The notes beneath the pieces were generated by a model. It saw only the letters and a program-made list of their open reading frames with translations, did not search any database and was not told where the DNA came from. From Halothermothrix sp. (GTDB taxonomy: Bacteria; Bacillota; Halanaerobiia; DY22613): 64,000 nucleotides of DNA. The position numbers and the translations under genes were made by a program. Each line of letters begins with the position of its first letter. The first letter of the stretch is position 1. The stretch spans positions 1 through 64,000 of the forward strand of contig JAENYK010000009.1 of the NCBI GenBank assembly GCA_016841825.1, in the 5' to 3' direction. Positions 1-7,724 of this stretch are shown piece after piece.

Positions 1-49
1 TATTATATCTTGATTTTAGGTCAGTTTAAATGTGGAAAGTATTTGACGC

Positions 50-367
50 TTACGTCATATCCAGTTCTACATATCCTAGTTTCCATATATTTGTATATTG
101 GAGTTTTTGAATTATTTCCTCCAGGTTGTTAAAATCAGTACCCAAAAGTTCTTCCTGTAAGTTCTTTGGTAATATATCTTTCATATTTCTCGATAACAAA
201 AATTCGATATACTGTTCCTCTTCATCTGTTAATATTTCTGGATCATAAGTATCTAAACTCATCGAATTTAAATATTCAAAAGATCCATCATGACTTGAGG
301 AAACAGGTGCAAAAAGAATAATTAAAATAGTCACAGCCAATGCCTTAATAAGAATACCTCGTGTCAC
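50..367 (-). CDS. Small exported protein following the Rhs metallopeptidase tip (candidate immunity protein)
   Basis: A 105-residue protein of unknown family. I place the start at the GTG at 367 because AAGGGGG lies just upstream of it; in-frame upstream starts lack a ribosome-binding site. The N terminus (about residues 1-28) is a basic stretch followed by a hydrophobic segment rich in Ile, Leu and Val and ending in Ala/Ser residues, so it looks like a Sec signal peptide. The mature part is acidic and helical-looking, with an EEEQYIEFL segment and a Leu-rich C terminus. The gene overlaps the 3' end of the Rhs fragment by about 23 nt, which is the usual position of an immunity gene behind a polymorphic toxin tip. 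The immunity role is inferred from position only. Confidence 0.6.
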   Translation of the reverse strand: MTRGILIKALAVTILIILFAPVSSSHDGSFEYLNSMSLDTYDPEILTDEEEQYIEFLLSRNMKDILPKNLQEELLGTDFNNLEEIIQKLQYTNIWKLGYVELDMT

Positions 368-1187
368 TATTATATCCCCCTTTCCATGGATTTTCATCAC
401 CATAAACCCGTTCTGCAAATTTATACTCCTCTGAATGTGCCAAAACTTCATAATCTAATTTCCTTTCTGCAGTTGGTTGTAGAGCATGTGTGCTTTCATG
501 TTCAAGAGTAGTTGCATAGTGTGCTGCTGTATATTCATCCAATCGTTTTGAATTTACTCTTATTTGCCTAGTATTGCCGTAACGACATGCTTCTGCCATT
601 TCTCTATCTCCTTCATATAAAATAAACATAAACACGTTATCAGGGTCTTGATCCATTATGTTATATTTATCACTATTATCAGCCCATTCTTTATAAGCTT
701 GCATTATTTTTTCATTACTTTGAAATTCATCCGTTAATTTTATCTTAAGACCATCTTTATCAACATACCTCAAAGGATTATTACGGCAATACACCCACCA
801 ATTCATACCATCCTTAGCCACATCCTCACTGATAAACCTACCCACAGCAGGATCATAATACCGTGCATTATAGTAATACAACCCAGTAGCACCATCATCC
901 TCTTTCCCGGTAAACTTATACCGCTCAGCATTAGCTGTGAGGAAGTCTTCACCAAAAGGTGCATACTCGTTATACGTACAGTTACCTGCTGAATCCATTA
1001 CAATCCGGGTACTTCCAAGATGATCAGTGAAGTAGTAAGATTTACCTCCAGTACCGTCACGGGCTATCCGTTTAGATCCCAAATTCAAGTAGCTTGTCTT
1101 CTCTATAGGTGCTGTCAAAGAACTGTAACTATTGTTATATATTTCTTCATCCAGTGACTTAGTTCCTTTGTACAAACGACCAAGAAA
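345..1187 (-). pseudogene. 5'-truncated Rhs (YD-repeat) fragment with HEXXH metallopeptidase-like tip
   Basis: C-terminal part of an Rhs/YD-repeat polymorphic toxin. The last Rhs core block is present, with motifs YYFTDHLGSTR, TGKEDDGATGLYYYNARYYDP and GRFISEDV, ending at NNPLRYVDKDGL. After this a unique tip of about 130 residues begins, containing HESTH. HEXXH is the zinc-binding motif of metallopeptidases, so the tip may be a protease toxin; its family was not identified. The reading frame stays open to 1223, but the only initiator there is a TTG inside a terminator hairpin and without a ribosome-binding site. The bulk of an Rhs protein is missing upstream. I therefore treat it as a truncated, probably silent cassette. 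The core is almost identical to the one at 3489-3899. Confidence 0.8.
760..1170. repeat. Rhs core repeat, copy 1
   Basis: About 410 bp nearly identical to 3489-3899 (offset 2729), differing at scattered positions. It encodes the last Rhs core block in both fragments. The similarity stops sharply at the tip junction (DKDGL versus DPSGL) and near the TCCTT at the upstream end. Such repeats allow homologous exchange of Rhs tips. Confidence 0.9.
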
Positions 1188-1220
1188 AAGCTGTTGCCAC
1201 AATAATGATGACAACAGCTT
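1188..1220 (-). terminator. Rho-independent terminator, minus strand
   Basis: Nine-base stem AAGCTGTTG / CAACAGCTT (1188-1196 with 1212-1220). On the minus strand it is followed by TTTTTCTT. It sits directly at the 5' end of the truncated Rhs fragment and would end transcripts from the gene at 1320-1627. Confidence 0.7.
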
Positions 1221-1319
1221 CAATATAACAACTATTAAACCCCACTGACCAAAGATTATCTTATCTGAATTCTCACTAACAACTTACCTATCAAACAATT
1301 AATTTTATTCTTACTATTT

Positions 1320-1627
1320 TTATTCCCACTTTCCATTTGATGAGCTATAGATCATAGATTCCCCTAATCGCAATCCAAACCATATTTTATATTCTCCATT
1401 ATTCAAGAGTTCATAGTAAATCGGACCCGATTCAGAAACTTCTTCTCCAACTTCCTCTAATGAGCTTGGTAGAGTACCGTTAATTTTTCTATATTCCTCA
1501 ATCTTGTGTATTAACCCATTGGCTTTTCGGAATTCACGCCAATAAAAAAGTCTTGGAGTTGTAAAATAAATATAACTCATAACTAATATACAAACCAAGA
1601 TGCTAATCAAAATAAGCTTTTTTTCAT
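1320..1627 (-). CDS. Small membrane-anchored protein, frameshifted in an A7 tract at its start
   Basis: A protein of about 100 residues with an N-terminal hydrophobic segment (ISILVCILVMSYIYF) and then a pilin-like helix motif IEEYRKINGTLPSSLEEVG. That motif is common in small secreted and membrane proteins, so the family is not certain. The best start is the ATG at 1625-1627 behind AAGGGGGATATGTCGTG, but it is followed by seven A residues and reads MKKSLF then stop. One extra A would give MKKKLILISILVC, a perfect signal-anchor joined to the long frame. Otherwise translation must begin at a TTG at 1610 with no ribosome-binding site. This is a recent frameshift, a slippery tract or a sequencing error. 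The gene may be an immunity or accessory gene of the Rhs locus. Confidence 0.55.
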
Positions 1628-1859
1628 CACGACATATCCCCCTTTTAGATAATTATTGGGTAAACATTGGATCAGTAGTTTTATTTGTTTCTGAAGGTGG
1701 GTTTTTGCTATCATTATCAGGTATCTCATTCCAATTAGGAACATTTTCTGGGACGGTTACCTCGAGTGTTTCAAGAAAGCCAGCAACCTGTTCTGCTAAT
1801 GATAATGAACTTGTCGAAGCAAAATCATTATCCAATTATGGGGGCAAAATTAATCAATA

Positions 1860-2969
1860 TTATGTCTGTAACATAACATAGGTAAAATCTCTACCATTTG
1901 CTAAAGCTTCATTGATATTATCAGATAATATCAGCAAGACAAATTCGTTTACTGCATCAATTGAATAGACCTCCTTTTTATTAAGTTTATAGATTTCTTT
2001 TATAGTTTTTTCTTCAATACTAAAGGAATAAACCATTTTAGCATCATGATAGATAACTTTACCGTTATTTAAAATTGAGCTATATCCCTTTTGGGGAATT
2101 TTTATTAATTTTGTTAATTCGTTACTTTTTGCATTATAGAGGAAAAAATAATCTCCAAATAACAATACATTCTCTTCGTCAAAATCAATGGTAGGATTAT
2201 TAACGTAATCTGTATAAGAAAACCACTCAGATTCCTTGGGCTGAATCCGATTAACGATGGTACCTGTTTGTATATCTACCTCCACAAGTCTATTTTTAAT
2301 TTCTTTCTGCAGATCAACGAAAAAAATTTTTTCATCAAAATCCGCTAGCTTTGTGGTACGTCCCCTACTATACATTTTCTTTTCCCATTTCAATTCTCCT
2401 GTGTTCTTATTTATACAGAAAATTTTACCCTCTCCAAAACTAATATCAGCAGAAAATGACAAAGTATCTTTGCCTATGATAATCTGTTTTCCAACATCAC
2501 CTTCAAATTGAAATAGTGATTCCATCACCCCAGTAAATAAATTTAACACTGTAAGAGTACTAATATAGTCTTTTTTAGAAACAAAGTACAACAAATTATC
2601 TACCCCTGCTTGCACTAAAGTAACACGTCCATCCACATTATAAGTATTCATACATTCTCCAGTATTGATATCAATACTAGTAATATTATTTTCCGTTGTT
2701 TTTGCAAAAAGTTTATTATTCAATACAGTTGGAGTATGAAACAACAAAATATTTTCTAAATTCCATTCTTTTTTCCCTGTTTGTAAATTGTAACAAACAT
2801 ATCCATCACTTTTAATAAAAATAACTTTGCTGTTTTCTTCAGAAAACAAAACAGAAAACGGTTCACCTTTCTCTTTAACCTTCCATAAAACATTCCTATC
2901 TGCTGAGTAGCAAACAAGACCTATCATAAATAATACAACCATACATATAAGCACTTTTTTCCCATTCAT
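1860..2969 (-). CDS. Exported PQQ-like beta-propeller protein, candidate immunity protein for the Rhs LDT tip
   Basis: A 369-residue protein. The start is the ATG at 2969, preceded by CAGGAGGA at good spacing and only 2 nt after the Rhs stop; an in-frame TTG lies two codons upstream. Residues 1-22 form a signal peptide (VLICMVVLFMIGLVCYS). The rest is a series of blades with the repeating pattern 'hydrophobic strand, D/N-x-x-T-G-x' (LQTGKKEWN, INTGECMN, KNTGELKWEKK, IQTGTIVNR), typical of PQQ-like or quinoprotein beta-propellers. It is tightly coupled to the upstream Rhs fragment with the L,D-transpeptidase-like tip. An extracytoplasmic immunity protein would suit a cell-wall-acting toxin; this role is inferred. 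Confidence 0.75.
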   Translation of the reverse strand: MNGKKVLICMVVLFMIGLVCYSADRNVLWKVKEKGEPFSVLFSEENSKVIFIKSDGYVCYNLQTGKKEWNLENILLFHTPTVLNNKLFAKTTENNITSIDINTGECMNTYNVDGRVTLVQAGVDNLLYFVSKKDYISTLTVLNLFTGVMESLFQFEGDVGKQIIIGKDTLSFSADISFGEGKIFCINKNTGELKWEKKMYSRGRTTKLADFDEKIFFVDLQKEIKNRLVEVDIQTGTIVNRIQPKESEWFSYTDYVNNPTIDFDEENVLLFGDYFFLYNAKSNELTKLIKIPQKGYSSILNNGKVIYHDAKMVYSFSIEEKTIKEIYKLNKKEVYSIDAVNEFVLLILSDNINEALANGRDFTYVMLQT

Positions 2970-2971
2970 AA

Positions 2972-4155
2972 TCAATCCTCCTGTATAGTTTTATCAATTA
3001 TTTGTAGCGTACCGTATTTTTTCTGTTCTTCTTTTTTCCACCAAAATATTTTTTGTTTAACCATAACTGTTGTAGTTGTAGTGTCATCTAATTCACTCAC
3101 GAATTTCGTGACCATATCGTCTGGAATAGAAATACATCCAAATGTTGAACCAGAACCAGTTCCATGTAATCTTATTAGACTCTTTTTTTCTTGCCCTTTA
3201 AAATTGACTTTATCATCCCCGTATTTACCATCTTGTGCTTCCAGTCTGTGGTACAAAATTTCATGCGTATTTGTTAAATTTAAGATATCATAAGTGCCAA
3301 ATGGTGCAGGAGTACTATTATGTGGTTCATTTCCTAATAAACCTCCAGATTTCACATTATTGATTCTAAAATTAACTCCAGTATCCAGATTAGTTACATC
3401 CATATAACCTTTTGCAGTTGTCCCACCTTTCTCGTAATGTTCAAGATTAGTTACATAAAATACAGCTTCTATCTCTAATCCAGAAGGATCAACATACCTC
3501 AAAGGATTATTACTACAATACACCCACCAATTCATACCATCCTTAGCCACATCCTCACTGATAAACCTACCCACAGCAGGATCATAATACCGTGCATTAT
3601 AGTAATACAACCCAGTAGCACCATCATCCTCTTTCCCGGTAAACTTATACCGCTCAGCATTAGCTGTGAGGAAGTCTTCACCAAAAGGTGCATACTCGTT
3701 ATACGTACAGTTACCTGCTGAATCCATCACAATTCGGGTACTTCCGAGATGATCAGTGAAGTAGTAAGCTTTACCTCCAGTACCGTCACGGGCTATCCGC
3801 TTTGATCCCAAATTCAAGTAGCTTATCTTCTCTATAGGTGCTGTCGAAGTACTGTAGCTATTGCTATATATTTCTTCATACAATGGCTCAGTTCCTTGTC
3901 CATACGCATAAATAGTCGTCTTACTTGATATATAATCAATCTTCTTATACCTCAAACCTGCATGATCATAGTAATATCTAGCGATAACTGAATCATTTTT
4001 CTTAACCTCAGTCAACTGATTCAATTCATTAAAGGTATAATCGAAGTACCAGTGGCCACCATTCTTACAATCAGTGACTTCCTGATGTGTTAGATTATTA
4101 TTCTCATCGTAAAAATCTATCCTAAATTCACAATATCTATTGATCCTACTGGATA
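2972..4155 (-). pseudogene. 5'-truncated Rhs fragment with L,D-transpeptidase-like (YkuD/DUF2778-type) tip
   Basis: Rhs C-terminal part: YD-repeats (YTFNELNQLTEV, YYYDHAGLRYKKI), then the core block up to NNPLRYVDPSGL, then a tip of about 175 residues. The tip contains LIRLHGTGSGSTFGCISIP, the H-G...S-x-G-C-I signature of L,D-transpeptidase (YkuD/Tlde1-like) catalytic sites, with His and Cys present. Such tips act on peptidoglycan. The Rhs frame reads open upstream to about 4190, with recognisable YD-repeat sequence from about 4140, but has no ATG, no ribosome-binding site and no N-terminal part. It ends at a perfect terminator hairpin, so it is a truncated cassette, intact at its 3' end and followed by a propeller gene. 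Confidence 0.8.
3489..3899. repeat. Rhs core repeat, copy 2
   Basis: Second copy of the Rhs core segment at 760-1170, same orientation. The sequence outside the repeat differs in both directions: this copy keeps a further YD-repeat upstream, while copy 1 is cut off shortly after the repeat. Confidence 0.9.
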
Positions 4156-4161
4156 AATAGC

Positions 4162-4191
4162 AAAGCGAGGGATCATCAAATCCCTCGCTTT
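4162..4191 (-). terminator. Strong hairpin terminator, minus strand, end of the uxaA operon
   Basis: A perfect 12-bp stem (AAAGCGAGGGAT / ATCCCTCGCTTT, 6-nt loop). It lies about 160 nt after uxaA and immediately upstream of the truncated Rhs fragment. It could work in either direction. Confidence 0.75.
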
Positions 4192-4274
4192 ATACAACAC
4201 AATATTCACTAATGCAGCCTATAAACCAGTATATAATTAGCGTTTATCAGGAGAAAAACATCAGACATTACTAT

Positions 4275-4353
4275 TTATTCTCCAGAATTCCTCTTGCCAG
4301 CCAGATCTTCACCTAATTTCCAATGTTCTGCTGGAATTCGCTCTAAATTCATC
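4275..4353 (-). CDS. 25-residue ORF right after uxaA (uncertain)
   Basis: An ATG directly behind the uxaA stop opens a 25-codon frame (begins MNLERIPAEHWKL, ends at TAA). The ribosome-binding site is weak. It may be a coupled small peptide or the head of a gene lost by deletion. No family was recognised. Confidence 0.2.
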
Positions 4354-5862
4354 CTATAAAGTAACACCTGTCTTGAGGATAGCTATCTCTCTAAAGCCCA
4401 TCCTTTCATTCTGAGTCTGTTTTTCCCCAGAAGCTATTTGTACAATCTCTTCCAGGAGATCAACAGCTACTTCACCTATTTCAATACCTTCCACAAGTTG
4501 TCCGGCATTATAATCCATCCAATTACTCTTATATTCAAATAATCGAGTATTAGTTGCAATCTTCATCGTAGGAACACACGTCCCCAGTGGAGTTCCTCTC
4601 CCTGTGGTGAATAACACTATCTGACACCCAGATGCTGCCAATGCTGTTGATGCCACCAGATCATTCGCGGGACTATATAGCAGGTTCAAACCAGATTTTT
4701 TCAGCCGTTCTCCATAATTCAGAACATCAACAATCTTACTAATTCCACCTTTTTGCGTACATCCAAGTGATTTATCTTCCAGGGTAGAGATTCCCCCAGC
4801 TTTATTACTGGGAGAGGGAATTTCATAGATAGGTTGGTCGTGAGAGATAAAATAGTCCTTAAAATTATTGATCAAATCAACGATCTTTTCAAAGACCTCC
4901 CGATTCTCTGCCCGATTCATTAAAATTTGTTCTGCACCAAACATTTCAGGTACCTCTGTAAGCACACTACTACCCCCCGAAGCAATAATCATATCAGAAA
5001 CTTTACCAACCAATGGATTGGCGGTTATTCCAGAAAAGCCATCCGAATCACCACATTTTAATCCCACTTTTAGATGATTTAATGGGAGCTCTTGCCTTTC
5101 ATCAAGGCTAACCCTTTCAGCCAATTCCATAATCAGATCAGCCCCAGCCAGTACCTCATCTTCAACTTCCTGAGCAATCAGAAATTTGACCCTATCTGTA
5201 TCATAATCAATCAGAATTTTTTTAAACTCATTTATATTATTATTCTCACAACCAAGACCTAAAACCAATACACCTGCAGCATTAGGATGATTAGCCAGAG
5301 AAGCCAGAAGTTTTTGAGTTGTCAGATGATCGTCACCTAACTGAGAACATCCATACGGGTGTTTGAATTCATAAATTCCATCCAATTTCTCAGCCCATTT
5401 TTTACTTTTCAGCCGAGTCTGAGCCTCTCTGGCAATTAAAGTAGCTATCTGATTCGTACAGCTTACTGTTGGAATAATCCAGATCTCATTTCTTATCCCC
5501 ACCTGACCATTTTTACGTAAATATCCTTGAAAAGTCTGGGGAAAATTCTTATATTCCATAGATTGATTTATCTCAATTGGATGATAGTTGTATTCCTGCA
5601 TACCCTCCAGTTTAGTTTTCAAATTATGGGTGTGTACCCATTGTCCGGGCTCAATATCTGTCTGTGCAGTTCCAATCGGAAAACCATATTTAATCACATC
5701 TTCATCTTTTTTTAAATTCTGCAAGGCAATTTTGTGACCCTGCAGAATCTCATTGTGGACAACAATCTCTAAATCTCCAAACCAAACTTTTTCACCACAA
5801 ACCAACTTTTTCAAAGCTATAAGTACATTATCTTTGGGATGAATCCTCATTACCTTAGTCAT
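4354..5862 (-). CDS. uxaA: Altronate dehydratase
   Basis: A 502-residue full-length UxaA-family enzyme. It converts D-altronate to 2-keto-3-deoxygluconate in galacturonate catabolism. Residues 1-90 form the SAF-like N-terminal domain (MRIHPKDNVLIALKKL, then the region with WVHTHNLKT). The rest is the GD_AH catalytic body with GYLRKNGQVGIRNEIWIIPTV, HPYGCSQLGDDH, LGLGCENNNI, LKCGDSDGFSGITANP and a C-terminal GRGTPLGTCVPTMKI. The metal-ligand cysteines and histidines expected in the family are visible. The ATG overlaps the stop of the upstream uxaB remnant by one base, with GGAGAG as ribosome-binding site. The upstream gene encodes a ROK regulator, so a sugar-acid-controlled operon is likely. 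Confidence 0.95.
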   Translation of the reverse strand: MTKVMRIHPKDNVLIALKKLVCGEKVWFGDLEIVVHNEILQGHKIALQNLKKDEDVIKYGFPIGTAQTDIEPGQWVHTHNLKTKLEGMQEYNYHPIEINQSMEYKNFPQTFQGYLRKNGQVGIRNEIWIIPTVSCTNQIATLIAREAQTRLKSKKWAEKLDGIYEFKHPYGCSQLGDDHLTTQKLLASLANHPNAAGVLVLGLGCENNNINEFKKILIDYDTDRVKFLIAQEVEDEVLAGADLIMELAERVSLDERQELPLNHLKVGLKCGDSDGFSGITANPLVGKVSDMIIASGGSSVLTEVPEMFGAEQILMNRAENREVFEKIVDLINNFKDYFISHDQPIYEIPSPSNKAGGISTLEDKSLGCTQKGGISKIVDVLNYGERLKKSGLNLLYSPANDLVASTALAASGCQIVLFTTGRGTPLGTCVPTMKIATNTRLFEYKSNWMDYNAGQLVEGIEIGEVAVDLLEEIVQIASGEKQTQNERMGFREIAILKTGVTL

Positions 5863-6248
5863 CAAAGTCTCTCCTTCTGTTTTGAGTTAAGAATTTCTTG
5901 TAAGATATTAACCATTCCGTCAGTCTGAATAGCTTTAAGATAATCACTGAGCTTTATCACCAGCTCTTTATTTTGGGACAGATCTTCACCCCAAAATTTA
6001 TAATACCCAGAGGTTAATTTCACTAGTGATTCCAAACTATAATTATCTTCTTTAACTAAATTAATGAAAAACTCCAAAACCTCTCAACCATCTCTGATCA
6101 AATATCTAACCAACGCAGATGTATAAAAAGATTTTCAAATCTTTCAATTACCTGATCTGCAAAAAGTTTGATCTTTCATTCTTTCCCTCTCAGGGATGAG
6201 TATACCTGGTCCAATTATTCTCACTACAGACCTGTTTAATTGTTTCAT
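5862..6248 (-). pseudogene. uxaB: Collapsed tagaturonate reductase (uxaB) pseudogene
   Basis: Three scraps in order match UxaB (NAD-dependent altronate oxidoreductase, mannitol dehydrogenase family). First, an ATG at 6248 behind GGGAAAGAGGTG starts MKQLNRSVVR and runs 35 codons to a stop. Second, in another frame, comes ADQVIERFENLFIHLRWLDI, like the family's 'ADQVIERFxNPFI...LLDI' motif. Third, the last ~70 residues contain KFWGEDLSQNKELV and DYLKAIQTDGMVNILQEIL, the typical C terminus. About 300 internal codons are missing. The 3' scrap could still be translated from an ATG at 6077 as 71 residues. It lies between the ROK regulator and intact uxaA, exactly where uxaB belongs. The identification rests on my memory of the family sequence. 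Confidence 0.75.
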
Positions 6249-6304
6249 ACTAACACCTCTTTCCCTGTTTTCACTGAAATTAAGTCCTGAGCTAAACCAC
6301 CAAC

Positions 6305-7510
6305 CTAACGATGAAATATATGGCGTAAGATTAAAGTGACCGCTCCCAGTGATACTGCCTCTGTTCCCAAATATACCGATTCAATTTGAACTCTTCTGGA
6401 AGGTAGTTCCATAGCACGCACATCAACCATCTCTCTGATCCGGGGAATGATAAATTCCAACCCTTCCCATACATCTCCTCCCAATAGGACTTTAGTTGGA
6501 TTCAACAGATTAACAAGATTAGCAATGGCTATCCCTAAATACCGCCCAGCATCATCTAAAACTCGCAAAGCCAACTCATCTCCCTCTCTGGCTGCAATAA
6601 TGATATGTTCTATCGAAATAGCATTAATCTGTCCATCAGTCAACTGCAAAATCTTGCTATGTATCCCTTCTTTGAGCCAACGCTTAACATTTCTAACCAT
6701 TGCCTTTACCGAAGCTAAACATTCCAGACATCCATAATTACCACATTCACATCTGGGGCCATCAATCATTACTGTTGTATGACCAATCTCACCTGCACTT
6801 TCATCAATTCCTTTAAAAATCTCCCCATTAAAAAACATTCCAGATCCAATTTCCTGACCGATCTTTAAACAGATAAAATTGTTTAGTCCAATCCCCAATC
6901 CAAACCAATTCTCCCCCAGAGCCATTGCTCTGGCATTATTCTCCAGTTTGACAGGTAATCCAGTTATTTCTGTCAATAATTCAGCCAATGGCAAATCTTT
7001 CCATCCAAATGCAGGTGGATACAGGACGATCCCCCGAACACTATCCACTAGACCATGCATAGCCACTCCAATTCCAATTAGATTAAAATTCTCTTCCGCA
7101 GCTCTTGTCTGTAATTCAATAGTTAAATCTTTGATCAAATTAAAGACCTCATCTTTATCGGTATGTTTAATCTCTTTTTCCAGCTTTAAAACTATCTTAC
7201 CAATTAGATTGGTTATAATTCCAATAACTTGACCGACTTCCACATCTATTCCCATTACATATGCTGCTTCTGCAACCAGATTAATCAAAATCGGTCTGCG
7301 TCCACCACTAGACTCTGCAAAACCAACTTCAGCTACATATCCCTCTGCAATTAACTCACCTACAATGCGGGTTACAGTAGAAGGGTTCAATCTGGTTTTC
7401 TCTGCAACTTCTGCTCTACTCAACGGCCCAAATTCTTTGATAACTCCCAGAATTAGAGCACGATTAATCTCTTTCATTAAGCCTAGATCGCCTTTAATAT
7501 TTTTCGGCAT
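6305..7510 (-). CDS. ROK-family transcriptional regulator (NagC/XylR type)
   Basis: A 401-residue ROK repressor. Residues about 10-75 are a winged helix-turn-helix (SRAEVAEKTRLNPSTVTRIVGELIAEG) followed by GGRRPILINL. The sugar-kinase-like body carries the zinc-binding ROK signature CECGNYGCLEC near residue 250 and a C-terminal nucleotide-binding fold (NPTKVLLGGDVWEGL). The start has a strong ribosome-binding site, GGAGGTGAGGCT-ATG. It is followed by the uxaB remnant and uxaA in the same direction and so probably controls hexuronate catabolism in response to a sugar acid or derivative (inferred). Two copies of a TTGCAATTAA motif upstream may be its operators. Confidence 0.9.
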   Translation of the reverse strand: MPKNIKGDLGLMKEINRALILGVIKEFGPLSRAEVAEKTRLNPSTVTRIVGELIAEGYVAEVGFAESSGGRRPILINLVAEAAYVMGIDVEVGQVIGIITNLIGKIVLKLEKEIKHTDKDEVFNLIKDLTIELQTRAAEENFNLIGIGVAMHGLVDSVRGIVLYPPAFGWKDLPLAELLTEITGLPVKLENNARAMALGENWFGLGIGLNNFICLKIGQEIGSGMFFNGEIFKGIDESAGEIGHTTVMIDGPRCECGNYGCLECLASVKAMVRNVKRWLKEGIHSKILQLTDGQINAISIEHIIIAAREGDELALRVLDDAGRYLGIAIANLVNLLNPTKVLLGGDVWEGLEFIIPRIREMVDVRAMELPSRRVQIESVYLGTEAVSLGAVTLILRHIFHR

Positions 7511-7532
7511 AGCCTCACCTCCAACTTTGTTG

Positions 7533-7550
7533 AAACTTGCAATTAAGTTT
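7533..7550. promoter_or_regulatory. Candidate ROK operator, inverted repeat
   Basis: AAACTT-N6-AAGTTT with core TTGCAATTAA, about 25 nt upstream of the ROK gene start. The same core recurs at 7620. Position and symmetry suggest autoregulation; not proven. Confidence 0.35.
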
Positions 7551-7619
7551 GAAAAAAAATAACCTCCACAAGAAAATTATCTACATTATTGGCGATTACA
7601 CTTGATACTTTTTTGCTTT

Positions 7620-7632
7620 TTGCAATTAATTG
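7620..7632. promoter_or_regulatory. Second TTGCAATTAA motif upstream of the ROK gene
   Basis: TTGCAATTAATTG repeats the core of the inverted repeat at 7533, about 85 nt further upstream. Two spaced copies would fit a repressor binding at two sites. Confidence 0.3.
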
Positions 7633-7665
7633 TACCATTTTTCACTTCATTCGTCAATAAAAAGA

Positions 7666-7681
7666 AGCACTCAAAAGTGCT
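7666..7681 (-). terminator. recQ terminator
   Basis: Short stem AGCACT / AGTGCT with a 4-nt loop, followed on the minus strand by TCTTTTT. It lies about 45 nt after the recQ stop. Confidence 0.65.
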
Positions 7682-7724
7682 CCATAATGTATGAATACAG
7701 ATATATTTTCCTCATTACACTAAT

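Noticed and set aside
1653-1835. 60-codon minus-strand frame between the propeller gene and the small membrane-protein gene
   Set aside because: It starts at a TTG without ribosome-binding site just after an in-frame stop. Its Pro/Asn/Thr-rich composition could be a linker from a lost gene, but nothing supports translation.
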